In this document: positions 44,203-53,183 of the stretch, one piece after another | Layout of the letters: each line of letters begins with the position of its first letter | Numbering within the stretch: position 1 is the stretch's first letter | Origin: Abiotrophia sp965245735 | GTDB taxonomy: Bacteria > Bacillota > Bacilli > Lactobacillales > Aerococcaceae | Assembly: GCA_965245735.1 (NCBI GenBank) | Contig: CBDFAX010000006.1 | Coordinates: forward strand, 23,221 to 87,220 | DNA: 64,000 nucleotides | Direction of reading: 5' to 3' | Notes under the pieces: generated by a model | What the model was told of the DNA's origin: nothing | What the model saw: the letters and a program-made list of their open reading frames with translations, nothing else | Databases searched by the model: none | Program-made: the position numbers and the translations under genes

Positions 44203-44231
44203 CTGACAAGGCGCTTAAAATATGGTACCAT
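44203..44231 (+). promoter_or_regulatory. Candidate promoter of rsgA-rpe-thiN
   Basis: CTGACA (44203-44208), 17 bp, TACCAT (44226-44231). It lies 30 bp before the ATG at 44261 and overlaps the longer rsgA frame, supporting the later start. Confidence 0.5.
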
Positions 44232-44260
44232 TAAATCAGTATCAAGCAGAGGGTGACAGT

Positions 44261-45214
44261 ATGGCAGAAGACAAAGTAATTATCAAAGAAGGCATTATTT
44301 CCCAGTCTCTCAGTGGCTTTTATTCGGTGCGGTCTGAGGGCCAAACCTATGTGACCAAGCCCAGGGGAAATTTCCGCCACCAGCAGCTTAAGCCCTTGGT
44401 GGGGGACCATGTCACCTTTGAATGGGAGGAAGGCCTAGACCCAAAGGCCGACCAGGCTCTAGGTCGTTTGATTGAGATTCTGCCTCGTCGTAATCAATTC
44501 GTTAGACCCAGTGTGGTCAATGTGGATGATGCGCTGGTGGTCATGTCCCTAGTAGAACCTGACTTCTCCTATTCCCTAGTCGACCAATTTCTAGCCTCTG
44601 TGACTTCCCATGGCATTGAGCCCCATCTGATTCTGACCAAATACGACTTACTGCTTGCTCAAGAAGGAGCCGACCAAGCCCAAAGCCGTGTCGCCCAGAT
44701 TCAGGCCGTTTATGAGGCCGCCGGCTATACGGTAACCGTCATGGATCCAGAATCGGATGCGCTGGCTAATCTTTGTCAACTCTTGCACCAAGGTCTTTAC
44801 GTGGTTATGGGCCAGTCTGGGGTCGGCAAGTCGACCTTGCTCAACCAGCTCCTACCTCAAGTTGATATTGAAACTGGCGAAATTAGTCAATATCTGGGGC
44901 GTGGGCGCCATACTACACGGGAAGTGACCCTCTATCCCATGAACCAGGCTTTAATTGCTGACACGCCAGGCTTTTCGGCCCTAGATTTCGAACAGATTGA
45001 GAAGGATCAAGTAAGCCAACTCTTCCCAGAAATTCAAGAGCACAGCCAAGACTGTCGTTTCCGCTCCTGTCTCCATTTGGAAGAACCGGGTTGTGCGGTT
45101 AAGCAAGCATTAGAAGCGGGAAGCTTGGCTGCTAGTCGCTATCAATCCTATTGTCAATTAGTCCAAAAAATTGATCAACGTAAACCCCAATACCATCTCA
45201 AAAAACGTCGTTAA
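44261..45214 (+). CDS. rsgA: Ribosome small-subunit-dependent GTPase RsgA
   Basis: Circularly permuted GTPase that helps 30S assembly. An OB-fold (GIISQSLSGFYSVRSEGQTYV) precedes the G domain with GQSGVGKSTLLNQLLP, DTPGF and TKYDLL (permuted order), and a zinc site CRFRSCLHLEEPGCAVKQAL. A 13-codon longer frame starts at 44222 but contains a -10-like element; AGAGGGTG is just before ATG 44261 (317 residues). Followed by rpe after 12 nt, the common prkC-rsgA-rpe-thiN order. Confidence 0.95.
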   Translation: MAEDKVIIKEGIISQSLSGFYSVRSEGQTYVTKPRGNFRHQQLKPLVGDHVTFEWEEGLDPKADQALGRLIEILPRRNQFVRPSVVNVDDALVVMSLVEPDFSYSLVDQFLASVTSHGIEPHLILTKYDLLLAQEGADQAQSRVAQIQAVYEAAGYTVTVMDPESDALANLCQLLHQGLYVVMGQSGVGKSTLLNQLLPQVDIETGEISQYLGRGRHTTREVTLYPMNQALIADTPGFSALDFEQIEKDQVSQLFPEIQEHSQDCRFRSCLHLEEPGCAVKQALEAGSLAASRYQSYCQLVQKIDQRKPQYHLKKRR

Positions 45215-45226
45215 GGAGGAAACTTT

Positions 45227-45874
45227 ATGTATATTGCACCTTCCATGTTGAGTGCCGATTTTAATAAGCTAGCCCAATCCATCCGAATGGTTGAAGAGGC
45301 TGGGGCTGACTATCTACACATTGATATTATGGATGGGGACTTTGTACCCAATATTTCCTTTGGGCCTATGCTTTATCAAGGCTTGCGCGCTCAGTCTAAG
45401 CTAGTCTTTGATGTTCACATGATGGTGACAAATCCCGAACGCTATGTGGACCAAGTGGTCAAAGCGGGCGCCGATGTGGTGACCGTTCATGTGGAGGCGA
45501 CGCCTCATATCCATCGCGCCCTACAGTTAATCAAGGCAGCAGGGGCAAAGGCGGGGGTTGTCATTAATCCCGGCACGCCAGTTTCGGCCATTGAAGCTGT
45601 CTTAGGCCAAGTAGACCAAGTCTTAGTCATGACAGTTAATCCAGGTTTTGGTGGTCAAGCCTTTATCCCTGAGACCTTAGACAAGGTGCGTCAATTAGCT
45701 GCTTTGCGCCAAAAACAAGGCTATAGCTATCTAATTGAAGTTGACGGTGGGGTGAATGACAAGACGGCCGCTGACTGTCTAGTGGCGGGCGCAGATATCC
45801 TAGTAGCAGGTTCTTACGTCTTCGGGCATTCAGATCCGGCCCAAGCGATTCAGACGCTCAAAGACTTAGCTTAG
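45227..45874 (+). CDS. rpe: Ribulose-phosphate 3-epimerase
   Basis: Interconverts ribulose- and xylulose-5-phosphate in the pentose phosphate pathway. Motifs: IAPSMLSADF at the start, HIDIMDGDFVPNISFG with metal ligands, FDVHMMV, MTVNPGFGGQAFI and the final EVDGGVN...GADILVAGSYVF. 215 residues, full length. AAGGAGG precedes the ATG. Between rsgA and thiN. Confidence 0.97.
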   Translation: MYIAPSMLSADFNKLAQSIRMVEEAGADYLHIDIMDGDFVPNISFGPMLYQGLRAQSKLVFDVHMMVTNPERYVDQVVKAGADVVTVHVEATPHIHRALQLIKAAGAKAGVVINPGTPVSAIEAVLGQVDQVLVMTVNPGFGGQAFIPETLDKVRQLAALRQKQGYSYLIEVDGGVNDKTAADCLVAGADILVAGSYVFGHSDPAQAIQTLKDLA

Positions 45875-45902
45875 GCAGAATAGGAAGTAGGGGGCAGTCT
45901 AA

Positions 45903-46577
45903 ATGGCGACAGTATGTGTCATTGTCTGTGGGGGTGGACCTAATCCAGCCCTTGATCAGATTGAAAATTTAATCCAAGCCTATGACCAAGTTTATTTTCT
46001 AGGGGCTGATCGTGGGGCCCTAAGATTAGTCAGAGCAGGTTATGTGCTAGATGTGGCCTTGGGCGACTTTGATTCGGTGTCAGAAGAAGAGCGCCAAGTC
46101 ATTGAGGCGCACAGTAAGGAATTTCAAGTCTTTCCTAGCGAGAAGGATGATACTGATGGTCATTTGGCCTTGGACATGGCCATGACCCGCTGGCCGGAGG
46201 CAGATTATGTGGCGCTTGGTTTTCTAGGCGAAAGGGGCGGGCGGCTGGACCATTTCTTGGCTAATATTTGGCTGGCCCATCAGCCACGCTTCCAAGCAGG
46301 TTTGTCTCGTCTTACCTTGCTGGAGGCTCACCACAAGGTGCGTTTCTTAAAGCCTGGCCACCATGTCTTAGCCTATGAGCCCTGTCTCTACCTGTCCGTC
46401 ATTAGCCTGACACCCGTTCAAGGCCTGTCCATTCAAGGGGCCAAGTACACCCTGCCAGCAACCGATTTTGCTAGCCCTCAATCCCTGATTAGCAATGAAT
46501 ACAAAGCCAGTCAGGAGCCTGTGGAAATTGCCTTTGAGTCGGGTTTGGTCATGATTTTCTGGGTCAATCAAGTGTAA
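45903..46577 (+). CDS. thiN: Thiamine pyrophosphokinase
   Basis: Makes thiamine pyrophosphate from thiamine. LGADRGALRLVRAGYVLDVALGDFDSVS is the substrate/metal-binding block, and FPSEKDDTDGHLALDMAM with GFLGERGGRLDHFLANI are the kinase motifs. The C-terminal domain has LSVISLTPVQGLSIQGAKYTL. 224 residues. The upstream site GTAGGGGG is modest. It ends the rsgA run; no clear terminator is seen before the rpmB promoter. Confidence 0.95.
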   Translation: MATVCVIVCGGGPNPALDQIENLIQAYDQVYFLGADRGALRLVRAGYVLDVALGDFDSVSEEERQVIEAHSKEFQVFPSEKDDTDGHLALDMAMTRWPEADYVALGFLGERGGRLDHFLANIWLAHQPRFQAGLSRLTLLEAHHKVRFLKPGHHVLAYEPCLYLSVISLTPVQGLSIQGAKYTLPATDFASPQSLISNEYKASQEPVEIAFESGLVMIFWVNQV

Positions 46578-46603
46578 AAACCGAAAAAATCCCCCTCAAA
46601 GAC

Positions 46604-46632
46604 TTGTCAAATGAGGGAAAATATGATAAATT
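46604..46632 (+). promoter_or_regulatory. SigA-type promoter of rpmB
   Basis: TTGTCA (46604-46609), 17 bp, TAAATT (46627-46632). Confidence 0.65.
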
Positions 46633-46690
46633 AGTTCAGTATGATAAAGCAGAGACATTAAGCTCCTGCAGCGAAAAGGAGGAAACAAGA

Positions 46691-46879
46691 ATGGCTAAAG
46701 AATGTTATTTCACTGGGCGCAAAGCTCGTTCAGGTAACACTCGTTCAAAAGCGATGAACAAAACAAAACGTCGTTTCGGCGCTAACTTACAAAAAGTACG
46801 CATCTTAGTGGATGGCGAACCTAAGAAAGTTTGGGTTTCTGCTCGTGCTTTAAAATCAGGTAAAGTAGAACGCGTTTAA
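46691..46879 (+). CDS. rpmB: Ribosomal protein bL28
   Basis: Large-subunit protein of 62 residues: MAKECYFTGRKARSGNTRSKAMNKTKR and RFGANLQKVRI with a basic composition. A longer frame runs back to 46604, but AAAGGAGGAAACAAGA directly precedes this ATG. Only one Cys is present, so this is not the four-cysteine zinc form. Own promoter and terminator. Confidence 0.97.
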   Translation: MAKECYFTGRKARSGNTRSKAMNKTKRRFGANLQKVRILVDGEPKKVWVSARALKSGKVERV

Positions 46880-46889
46880 TAGCGATGAT

Positions 46890-46918
46890 CCCAGTCCCTT
46901 GGATTGGGGCTTTTTTTT
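46890..46918 (+). terminator. Terminator after rpmB
   Basis: 8-bp stem CCCAGTCC/GGATTGGG (one G-T), 3-nt loop and T8. Confidence 0.85.
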
Positions 46919-47053
46919 GACTAAGACCTCCTCTGTCTAGACAAGTATAGAAGACAGGCCCCCAGTTTGGAATGGTCTTTATCTTAATGAGTGCACAATC
47001 AAGCGTTTTATGCTAAAATAGATATGATATATTAGATGTGAGGAGGAAATCGC

Positions 47054-47410
47054 ATGACAATCAAAATCCAAACACCCAATGGACAAGTGTCCCTAACCCA
47101 AGATGTGATTTCAACAGTTGTCGGCACTGCCGTAACAGATAACTACGGTGTGGTCGGAATGGTAAGTAAGAACTTCTTCCGAGATAACTTAATTGAGATT
47201 CTAGGACAGGAGAATTACTCCAAAGGGGTTGTCATCACCCAACGTGGGGATGATGTTCTCGTGGATGTCTATATCTTAGTGTCTTACGGGACTAAGATCT
47301 CAGTTATCTGCCAAAACATTCAACAAGCCGTGAAATACAGTGTTGAACAATTGCTGGGCTTCGAAGTCAGCTATGTCAATGTTCACGTACAAGGCGTAAA
47401 AATTGATTAA
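47054..47410 (+). CDS. Asp23/Gls24 family protein (YloU-like)
   Basis: A 118-residue envelope stress-type protein of the Asp23 family: ISTVVGTAVTDNYGVVGMVSKN, then GDDVLVDVYILVSYGTKISVICQNIQQAVKYSVEQLLGFEVSYVNVHVQGV. No membrane segment. In Bacilli this gene lies just before the fatty-acid kinase gene, as here, and the pair is probably cotranscribed (33-nt gap). GAGGAGG precedes the ATG; a TATGATATATTAG stretch about 25 bp upstream may be the -10. Confidence 0.92.
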   Translation: MTIKIQTPNGQVSLTQDVISTVVGTAVTDNYGVVGMVSKNFFRDNLIEILGQENYSKGVVITQRGDDVLVDVYILVSYGTKISVICQNIQQAVKYSVEQLLGFEVSYVNVHVQGVKID

Positions 47411-47443
47411 GTCAACCGTATAAAACGGTAAGGAGGATAAAAA

Positions 47444-49117
47444 TTGGAATTGAAACAATTAACGGCAAAAGAGTTTGTGCCTATGGTTGTAGCCGGAGCG
47501 GAGCGCTTAACATCCAATGTCGAATTAATTAACTCACTCAACGTATTCCCTGTGCCAGATGGCGATACCGGGACTAACATGAACATGACCTTCGTTTCTG
47601 GGGCGGAAAACCTCAAATCCAGTCAAGCTAGTCACGTTGGTGAATTAGCTGGCGCCTTAGCCAAGGGCCTTTTGATGGGGGCGCGTGGTAACTCTGGGGT
47701 TATCTTATCTCAGATTTTCCGTGGTTTCTCACAAGCTATTAAGGAAGAAGAAGCCTTAGACGCTAAGCATTTTGCCCAAGCCTTCCTAGGTGGGGTAGAA
47801 TCAGCCTATAAGGCAGTCATGAAACCTGTCGAAGGGACTATTTTGACTGTTGCCCGTGAATCTGCTTTGCGCGGTGAGAAGGCTGCTGAGAAGACCGATA
47901 ACATTATTGAAGTTATGAAAGCTATTGTCGAAGGCGCTCAACTAGCCTTAGACAAGACACCTGAATTGCTGCCAGTCTTGAAACAAGTTGGCGTAGTCGA
48001 CTCTGGTGGTAAAGGCTTGCTCTGCGTCTATGAAGGTTTCTTGTCATCCTTGACAGGAGAGACCGTAGTAGAAGTTAAGGCAGCTCCTGCAGCTCCTGGC
48101 CACTCTCACGCTATGTTCGAAGATGGCAATGAGCCACCAATGGCCTTAGAAGATATTACCTTTGGTTACTGTACGGAAATTATGGTTCGCATTGGCCAAG
48201 GCCCAACTGTTGAGAAGGCCTTTGACTATGAAGCCTTCCGTAGCACCCTCAACACCAAAGGGGACTCCCTCTTGGTCGTAGCGGACGATGAAATCGTCAA
48301 GGTTCACATCCATACTGAGAATCCAGGCGAAATTATGCAATTGGGTCAAGAATTTGGGGAACTGATCAAAATCAAAGTCGACAACATGCGTGAACAAGTC
48401 CGTGGCTTAGAAGCGGAAGAACATGCGATGAAGGAAGCACCAGCAGAGGCTGCACCAAAAGTTCCTTATGCTATTATTGCGGTAGCAGCAGGTGAAGGTG
48501 TGGGCCAACTCTTTACTGACCTAGGGGTTGCCAAAGTCTTGGCCGGTGGTCAAACCATGAACCCTTCAACAGAAGACTTCGTCAAAGCTATTGAAGCAGT
48601 TAATGCAGAACAAATCATCCTCTTGCCTAACAACAAGAACATCATCATGGCGGCTGAACAAGCAGCCCAAGTAGCGGAAGTGCCAACCGTTGTTGTGCCA
48701 ACTACTACGATTCCTCAAGGGATTACGGCTATGATGGCCTTCGATGCTAGCTTAGATTTAGAAGCCAATGGGGCTCAAATGAATGAATCACGTGATTTCG
48801 TCCAATCTGGTCAAATTACTTACTCCATTCGTGACACCGAGATTGATGGTGTGTCCATCAAGAAGGATGACTACCTGGGCTTAGTCAACAACAAGATTGT
48901 CTTGTCCTTGCCTGATTTGAAGGATGCCCTCTTGGCAACCTTAGAAGCCATGGTGGATGAAGATTCTGAGTTGGCGACCATTATTGTCGGGGAAGAAGGG
49001 ACTACTGAATTAGCCGATGAAGTGGCTGAACGCTTAACTGACAAATTCAATGACTTAGAAGTTGAAATCGTCCAAGGTGACCAACCAGTATACCACTACA
49101 TGATGTCAGTGGAATAA
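47444..49117 (+). CDS. fakA: Fatty acid kinase catalytic subunit FakA (YloV, DAK domain)
   Basis: Phosphorylates exogenous fatty acids carried by a FakB/DegV protein, feeding them into phospholipid synthesis via PlsX/PlsY. The DhaL-type nucleotide-binding domain has LNVFPVPDGDTGTNMNMT (Mg/ATP Asp residues) and MGARGNSGVILSQIFRGF. The C-terminal half is the DegV-like FakA-C domain with NNKNIIMAAEQAA. 557 residues. The start codon is TTG, set by AAGGAGG 7 nt upstream. No FakB gene is in this window. plsX lies 2.3 kb downstream. Confidence 0.94.
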   Translation: MELKQLTAKEFVPMVVAGAERLTSNVELINSLNVFPVPDGDTGTNMNMTFVSGAENLKSSQASHVGELAGALAKGLLMGARGNSGVILSQIFRGFSQAIKEEEALDAKHFAQAFLGGVESAYKAVMKPVEGTILTVARESALRGEKAAEKTDNIIEVMKAIVEGAQLALDKTPELLPVLKQVGVVDSGGKGLLCVYEGFLSSLTGETVVEVKAAPAAPGHSHAMFEDGNEPPMALEDITFGYCTEIMVRIGQGPTVEKAFDYEAFRSTLNTKGDSLLVVADDEIVKVHIHTENPGEIMQLGQEFGELIKIKVDNMREQVRGLEAEEHAMKEAPAEAAPKVPYAIIAVAAGEGVGQLFTDLGVAKVLAGGQTMNPSTEDFVKAIEAVNAEQIILLPNNKNIIMAAEQAAQVAEVPTVVVPTTTIPQGITAMMAFDASLDLEANGAQMNESRDFVQSGQITYSIRDTEIDGVSIKKDDYLGLVNNKIVLSLPDLKDALLATLEAMVDEDSELATIIVGEEGTTELADEVAERLTDKFNDLEVEIVQGDQPVYHYMMSVE

Positions 49118-49128
49118 TTAGAAGACTT

Positions 49129-49159
49129 AAAAGACTAAGGCTCATGCCTTGGTCTTTTT
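49129..49159 (+). terminator. Terminator after fakA
   Basis: Stem AAAAGACTAAGGC/GCCTTGGTCTTTT with a TCAT loop and T run. Confidence 0.83.
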
Positions 49160-49215
49160 CTTTGCTCAGATAAACTTGGGCTCCGACTTGAATAGTCGCT
49201 ATCTGGCTATGAAAA

Positions 49216-49224
49216 TGTTATAAT
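49216..49224 (+). promoter_or_regulatory. Extended -10 promoter of recG
   Basis: TGT then TATAAT (49219-49224); no good -35. Confidence 0.5.
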
Positions 49225-49256
49225 AATGAGACAGACAAGCAGAAAGGAGGGGGCTT

Positions 49257-51293
49257 ATGGGACTTAATTGGTTAGATAGCATTGATCATCTCAAGGGAGT
49301 AGGACCCGCGCGCGTCAAGCTCTTCCAACAGGTCGGCGTCTCAACTGTCCGTGACCTCATGTTTCATTTTCCCTTCCGCTTTGAGTCGGTAGCCGTGCGT
49401 CCTTTGGCGACCATCCTAGATCAGGAGAAGGTCACCCTTAAAGGCAAGGTCGTGACGCCACCGGTGGTAGCTTACTTTGGTGGTAAGAAGAGCCGGGTTT
49501 CTTTCAAGCTGGCGGTCAATGACCACGAAATTATCAACGTCTCTTTCTTCAACCAACCCTATCTTAAGCAAGCCATTCAGTTGGGGCAGGAGCGGGCCAT
49601 TTATGGCAAATGGCAATCTAATCGTCAGACCCTCTTAGGTATGAAGCTGATTCAAGTGGCTCAGGAAGGCCAGGAATTTGCGCCAGTCTACCATGCTACC
49701 AAGGGCCTTAAGCAGAGTGCCATTGTGGCTAGTATTGCAACTTCCTTCAACCAGTATCAGGAGGCCATCCCAGAGGTCTTGCCCCAATATCTCAACGACC
49801 AGTATCGGCTCTTAGATTTGCCTTTGGCTCTCTATGCCATGCATTTCCCGGCTGATCAAGAACAGCATCATCAGGCTACGCGGAAAATTATCTATCAGGA
49901 GTTTTTCCTCTACCAATGGCGTCTGCAAGCGGCCCTCAAGCAGCATGAAACAGAGCCTGGGCTTCAGATTCATTATGACAATGACCAGCTTAAGACTTGG
50001 ATTAGTCACTTACCTTATGAGCTAACTCAGGCTCAGAAGCAGGTAGTCAATGAAATCTGTCGCGACCTCATGGCCCAGCACCCTATGCGGCGCATGGTGC
50101 AAGGGGATGTGGGGAGTGGGAAAACCCTGGTAGCCTTTCTGGCTATTCTTGCCAGCTTAAGTGGTGGCTTCCAGTCAGCTCTTATGGCACCGACTGAGAT
50201 TCTAGCCAAACAGCATGCCCAGTCCTTCAACCAGCTCTTTGCCTCTATGGGCTTGGAAGCCGCTCTCTTGACCAGTGCCATGACTGCCAAGGCCAAGCAA
50301 GCAGTTTTAGAAGGCTTGGCTAATGGGCAGATTCAGGTGGTCATCGGTACCCATGCTCTGATTCAAGAAACGGTCCAATTCAAGCAGCTGGGCTTGGTCA
50401 TCATTGACGAACAACACCGCTTTGGGGTTGGCCAGCGTCAAGCCCTAGTAGATAAAAATGACAAAATAGCTGTCAACCTACTTCAAATGACAGCAACGCC
50501 TATTCCACGCTCCCTAGCTATGACCCTCTATGGAGAGATGCACGTCTCCACCATCGATCAGTTACCTAAGGGCCGTCAGCCCATTACGACACGCTGGCTC
50601 AAGGAAGATCAATTAGAGGAACTAGAAGACCATGTGGCCCAAGAATTAGCGGCCGGACACCAGGTCTACTATGTTCTCCCTCTGATCGAAAGTTCCGAAC
50701 ACTTGGAACAGATAGAAAACGTGCTAGAGGTGGCCGACCGCTTGGCCGACCGCTTCCCAAACTTTAAGATCGACGTCTTACACGGCCAACTTAATAAGGA
50801 AGAGCAAGAGGCCGTCATGGACCGCTTCAAGCAAAATCAGGTTCAGATTCTCGTGGCGACCACCATGGTGGAAGTCGGAGTCGACGTGCCCAATGCCACC
50901 ATTATGGTAATTCAGTCAGCCGAGCGCTTTGGCTTGGCCCAGCTCCACCAGTTGCGTGGGCGAGTGGGGCGGAGCCAGCTTGCCAGCTATTGTTACCTGA
51001 TTGGCAGTCCTACAACTGAACAGGGTAAGGAGCGACTTAAGATTATGGTGGACCACCAAGATGGTTTCCTGATTAGTCGTGAAGATTTGAAGATTCGCGG
51101 TATGGGGGATTTAATGGGACGCAGCCAAAGCGGTTTGCCGGAATTCCACTATGCTAACTTGATTGAAGACGAAAAAATCTTAACAGTTGCCCGCAAGGAT
51201 GTTCAGGACTTACTCAAGCATCCAGAACGCCTATCGGAAGCCGAATGGCAGGCGCTTAATCAATGGAGTCAGACGCAAGCGATTGAGGTCTAG
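49257..51293 (+). CDS. recG: ATP-dependent DNA helicase RecG
   Basis: Remodels stalled forks and recombination intermediates. The N-terminal wedge/OB domain (VTLKGKVVTPPVVAYFGGKKSRVSFKLAV) is followed by helicase motifs: QGDVGSGKTLVAFLA, APTEILAKQHA, IIDEQHRFGV, MTATPIPRSLAMTLYG, ATTMVEVGVDVPNA and QLRGRVGRS. 678 residues, full length. AAAGGAGGGGG precedes the ATG. The fakA-recG-plsX order is conserved in Bacilli. Confidence 0.97.
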   Translation: MGLNWLDSIDHLKGVGPARVKLFQQVGVSTVRDLMFHFPFRFESVAVRPLATILDQEKVTLKGKVVTPPVVAYFGGKKSRVSFKLAVNDHEIINVSFFNQPYLKQAIQLGQERAIYGKWQSNRQTLLGMKLIQVAQEGQEFAPVYHATKGLKQSAIVASIATSFNQYQEAIPEVLPQYLNDQYRLLDLPLALYAMHFPADQEQHHQATRKIIYQEFFLYQWRLQAALKQHETEPGLQIHYDNDQLKTWISHLPYELTQAQKQVVNEICRDLMAQHPMRRMVQGDVGSGKTLVAFLAILASLSGGFQSALMAPTEILAKQHAQSFNQLFASMGLEAALLTSAMTAKAKQAVLEGLANGQIQVVIGTHALIQETVQFKQLGLVIIDEQHRFGVGQRQALVDKNDKIAVNLLQMTATPIPRSLAMTLYGEMHVSTIDQLPKGRQPITTRWLKEDQLEELEDHVAQELAAGHQVYYVLPLIESSEHLEQIENVLEVADRLADRFPNFKIDVLHGQLNKEEQEAVMDRFKQNQVQILVATTMVEVGVDVPNATIMVIQSAERFGLAQLHQLRGRVGRSQLASYCYLIGSPTTEQGKERLKIMVDHQDGFLISREDLKIRGMGDLMGRSQSGLPEFHYANLIEDEKILTVARKDVQDLLKHPERLSEAEWQALNQWSQTQAIEV

Positions 51294-51421
51294 CCAAACT
51301 GCCAGATTCCGATCTAGGTTGACGGCTTGGCAGGGACTTGTTATGATGAAAGCACGAGAATTGGTATAGCGATTGCCAAATATTGATAGATATGATTAGT
51401 TTATAAGGAGGAAGACAAGGA

Positions 51422-52441
51422 ATGATTAGAATTGCAGTAGATGCCATGGGCGGGGATTTCGCGCCTGAATCAGCCGTAAAAGGGGTAAACCTTGCCATTG
51501 CAGCCTTCGATAACATCGAAGTGCTCTTATTTGGCGATCAAGACAAAATTCGCCCATATTTAGAAGCGACAGAGCGGGTCGAAATCATCCATACACCAGA
51601 GAAAATCAATGGGGATGATGAGCCCGTACGTGCCATTCGCAAGAAGAAAAATGCTTCCATGGTATTAGCAGCGCAAGCAGTCAAGGAAGGCCAAGCTGAT
51701 GCCTTGCTATCAGCAGGGAACACCGGGGCTCTCTTAGCCAGTGGCTTACTGATTGTGGGCCGGATTAAGAATATTGATCGTCCTGGTCTTATGCCAGTTT
51801 TGCCAACTGCTTCTAGTCAACATCCTTACTTGGTCTTGATGGATGCTGGTGCTAACGCTGATTGTAAGCCAGTCAACTTGCTGCAATTTGCGGTTCTGGC
51901 TAACTTCTATGCCCAACGTGTCCTGGGCATCGCCCAGCCTAAGATTGGCCTACTTAACAATGGGACTGAAGCTACCAAGGGTAATGAACTATCTAAGGCG
52001 GCCTATGAACTCTTAGCTGCTGAGACTAGTCTGGATTTCTACGGTAATGTGGAGACTAAGACCTTGCTAGATGGCCCAGTTGATATTGTGGTCACGGATG
52101 GTTTTACCGGTAATGCCGTATTGAAGACTCTGGAAGGGACCTCTAAAACCCTCTTTAGTCTCATTAAATCCCAATTATTGGGTGGCGGGCTGAAGGCTAA
52201 ACTAGGAGCCCTCTTAGTCAAAGACGCCTTATCAGGCCTCCGTGATAATTTTGACGATACTAAGCAGGGCGGGGCAGTTCTCTTAGGGGTCAAGGCGCCT
52301 GTTATCAAGGCTCACGGATCTTCTAACGAACAAGCCATCTTCAATGCTATTCGTCAGGCTCGCACGATTGTGGAATCTGGCATTATCCAGGAAGCAACTG
52401 ACTACTTTGGTCAGGAAAAACCAGCTCAAACAGAAGAATAG
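51422..52441 (+). CDS. plsX: Phosphate acyltransferase PlsX
   Basis: Makes acyl-phosphate for phospholipid synthesis from acyl-ACP. It starts IRIAVDAMGGDFAPESAVKG, then LSAGNTGALLASG and NNGTEATKGNELSKAAY with DIVVTDGFTGNAVLKTLEG. 339 residues. AAGGAGGAAG lies upstream of the ATG. In most Bacilli fabD-fabG-acpP follow; here only acpP follows, across a 477-bp gap. Works with FakA-derived acyl-phosphate and PlsY (not in the window). Confidence 0.96.
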   Translation: MIRIAVDAMGGDFAPESAVKGVNLAIAAFDNIEVLLFGDQDKIRPYLEATERVEIIHTPEKINGDDEPVRAIRKKKNASMVLAAQAVKEGQADALLSAGNTGALLASGLLIVGRIKNIDRPGLMPVLPTASSQHPYLVLMDAGANADCKPVNLLQFAVLANFYAQRVLGIAQPKIGLLNNGTEATKGNELSKAAYELLAAETSLDFYGNVETKTLLDGPVDIVVTDGFTGNAVLKTLEGTSKTLFSLIKSQLLGGGLKAKLGALLVKDALSGLRDNFDDTKQGGAVLLGVKAPVIKAHGSSNEQAIFNAIRQARTIVESGIIQEATDYFGQEKPAQTEE

Positions 52442-52449
52442 TCTTATTC

Positions 52450-52477
52450 GGCCAGGCCTTGTTAGCCTGGTCTTTTT
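52450..52477 (+). terminator. Terminator after plsX
   Basis: 8-bp stem GGCCAGGC/GCCTGGTC (one G-T) with T5. Confidence 0.82.
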
Positions 52478-52606
52478 GCATATCAAAAGAAGTTCGGGGC
52501 CCATCAAAAAGCTTGAAAAATGATTGAGGAATAAAAAATAAAAAGAAAAGATGATCGGCAGTTTAGGTTAAATAGGTAATCCTATGACGCATCATCGCCA
52601 TCTTGC

Positions 52607-52664
52607 TTTTCAATATGCATAGCCTATTTCTGGTTAACCCATAATAGGCTATGCATATTGAAAA
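52607..52664. repeat. 22-bp perfect inverted repeat with 14-bp loop
   Basis: The arms 52607-52628 and 52643-52664 are exact complements (left arm starts TTTTCAATATGC, right arm ends GCATATTGAAAA). The loop contains the palindrome GGTTAACC. Each arm also holds the palindrome ATGCAT. A T run directly after the right arm is missing, so it is not a standard terminator. Confidence 0.92.
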
Positions 52665-52846
52665 ACAGTATTATTATAGTGGCCTTTTTAGAAAGACTAA
52701 TGGCTGATAGAAGGTAATTTTTAGCTTTATTAGGAATGATTTTGAAGATATCGCTTACTTAGTCGCAATCATGGGCAAAGTCTAAGCAAGTTTTGAGGGA
52801 TAAATGAGAAGAATGAGAGATTTCATAATTTTCTCTGCCAAAACCA

Positions 52847-52875
52847 TGGACAATTGGCTTAAAACTTAGTAAAAT
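52847..52875 (+). promoter_or_regulatory. Candidate promoter of acpP
   Basis: TGGACA (52847-52852), 17 bp, TAAAAT (52870-52875). Confidence 0.6.
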
Positions 52876-52918
52876 AAGGAAGTGTAGATTTTATGTCATA
52901 TTGAACGGAGGTGTATGG

Positions 52919-53161
52919 ATGCCCCAGACCCAAGAAGTTTTCCAAACAGTCCAGCGATTGATTGTTGAACGATTTGGTTTAACTGAAGACAAGGTCACCA
53001 ATGAGATGACCTTTGCAGATCTCGGTGCAGACTCAATTGACGTCTTCGAACTGATTATGGAGCTCGAGGACACCTTTAGTGTTCAATTTGAGGATAGTCG
53101 TATTGAAGCCCTTAAGAATGTAGGCGACGTGGTCACTTATATTGACCAGCTTACTCCCTAA
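52919..53161 (+). CDS. acpP: Acyl carrier protein
   Basis: An 80-residue ACP: TFADLGADSIDVFELIMELEDTF contains the phosphopantetheine-attachment Ser39 in DSI (usually DSL). The protein is strongly acidic. A TTG frame to 52901 exists, but CGGAGGTG (52906-52913) directs initiation to the ATG at 52919, with 5-nt spacing. It stands between plsX and opp without fab genes, so it may be the copy dedicated to PlsX/FakA-type lipid traffic or the only ACP; this cannot be told here. Confidence 0.93.
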   Translation: MPQTQEVFQTVQRLIVERFGLTEDKVTNEMTFADLGADSIDVFELIMELEDTFSVQFEDSRIEALKNVGDVVTYIDQLTP

Positions 53162-53183
53162 GAACTGAAAAGACGATGAAGTC

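Larger units (their letters stand above)
52442..52918. other. Non-coding gap between plsX and acpP (477 bp)
   Basis: Contains the plsX terminator, the 22-bp inverted repeat at 52607-52664 and a promoter for acpP. No open frame with a ribosome site was found. It is AT-rich relative to its neighbours. Confidence 0.65.

Noticed and set aside
46604..46690. N-terminal extension of L28
   Set aside because: A promoter overlaps it, and AAAGGAGG lies before the ATG at 46691, which gives the standard 62-residue L28.
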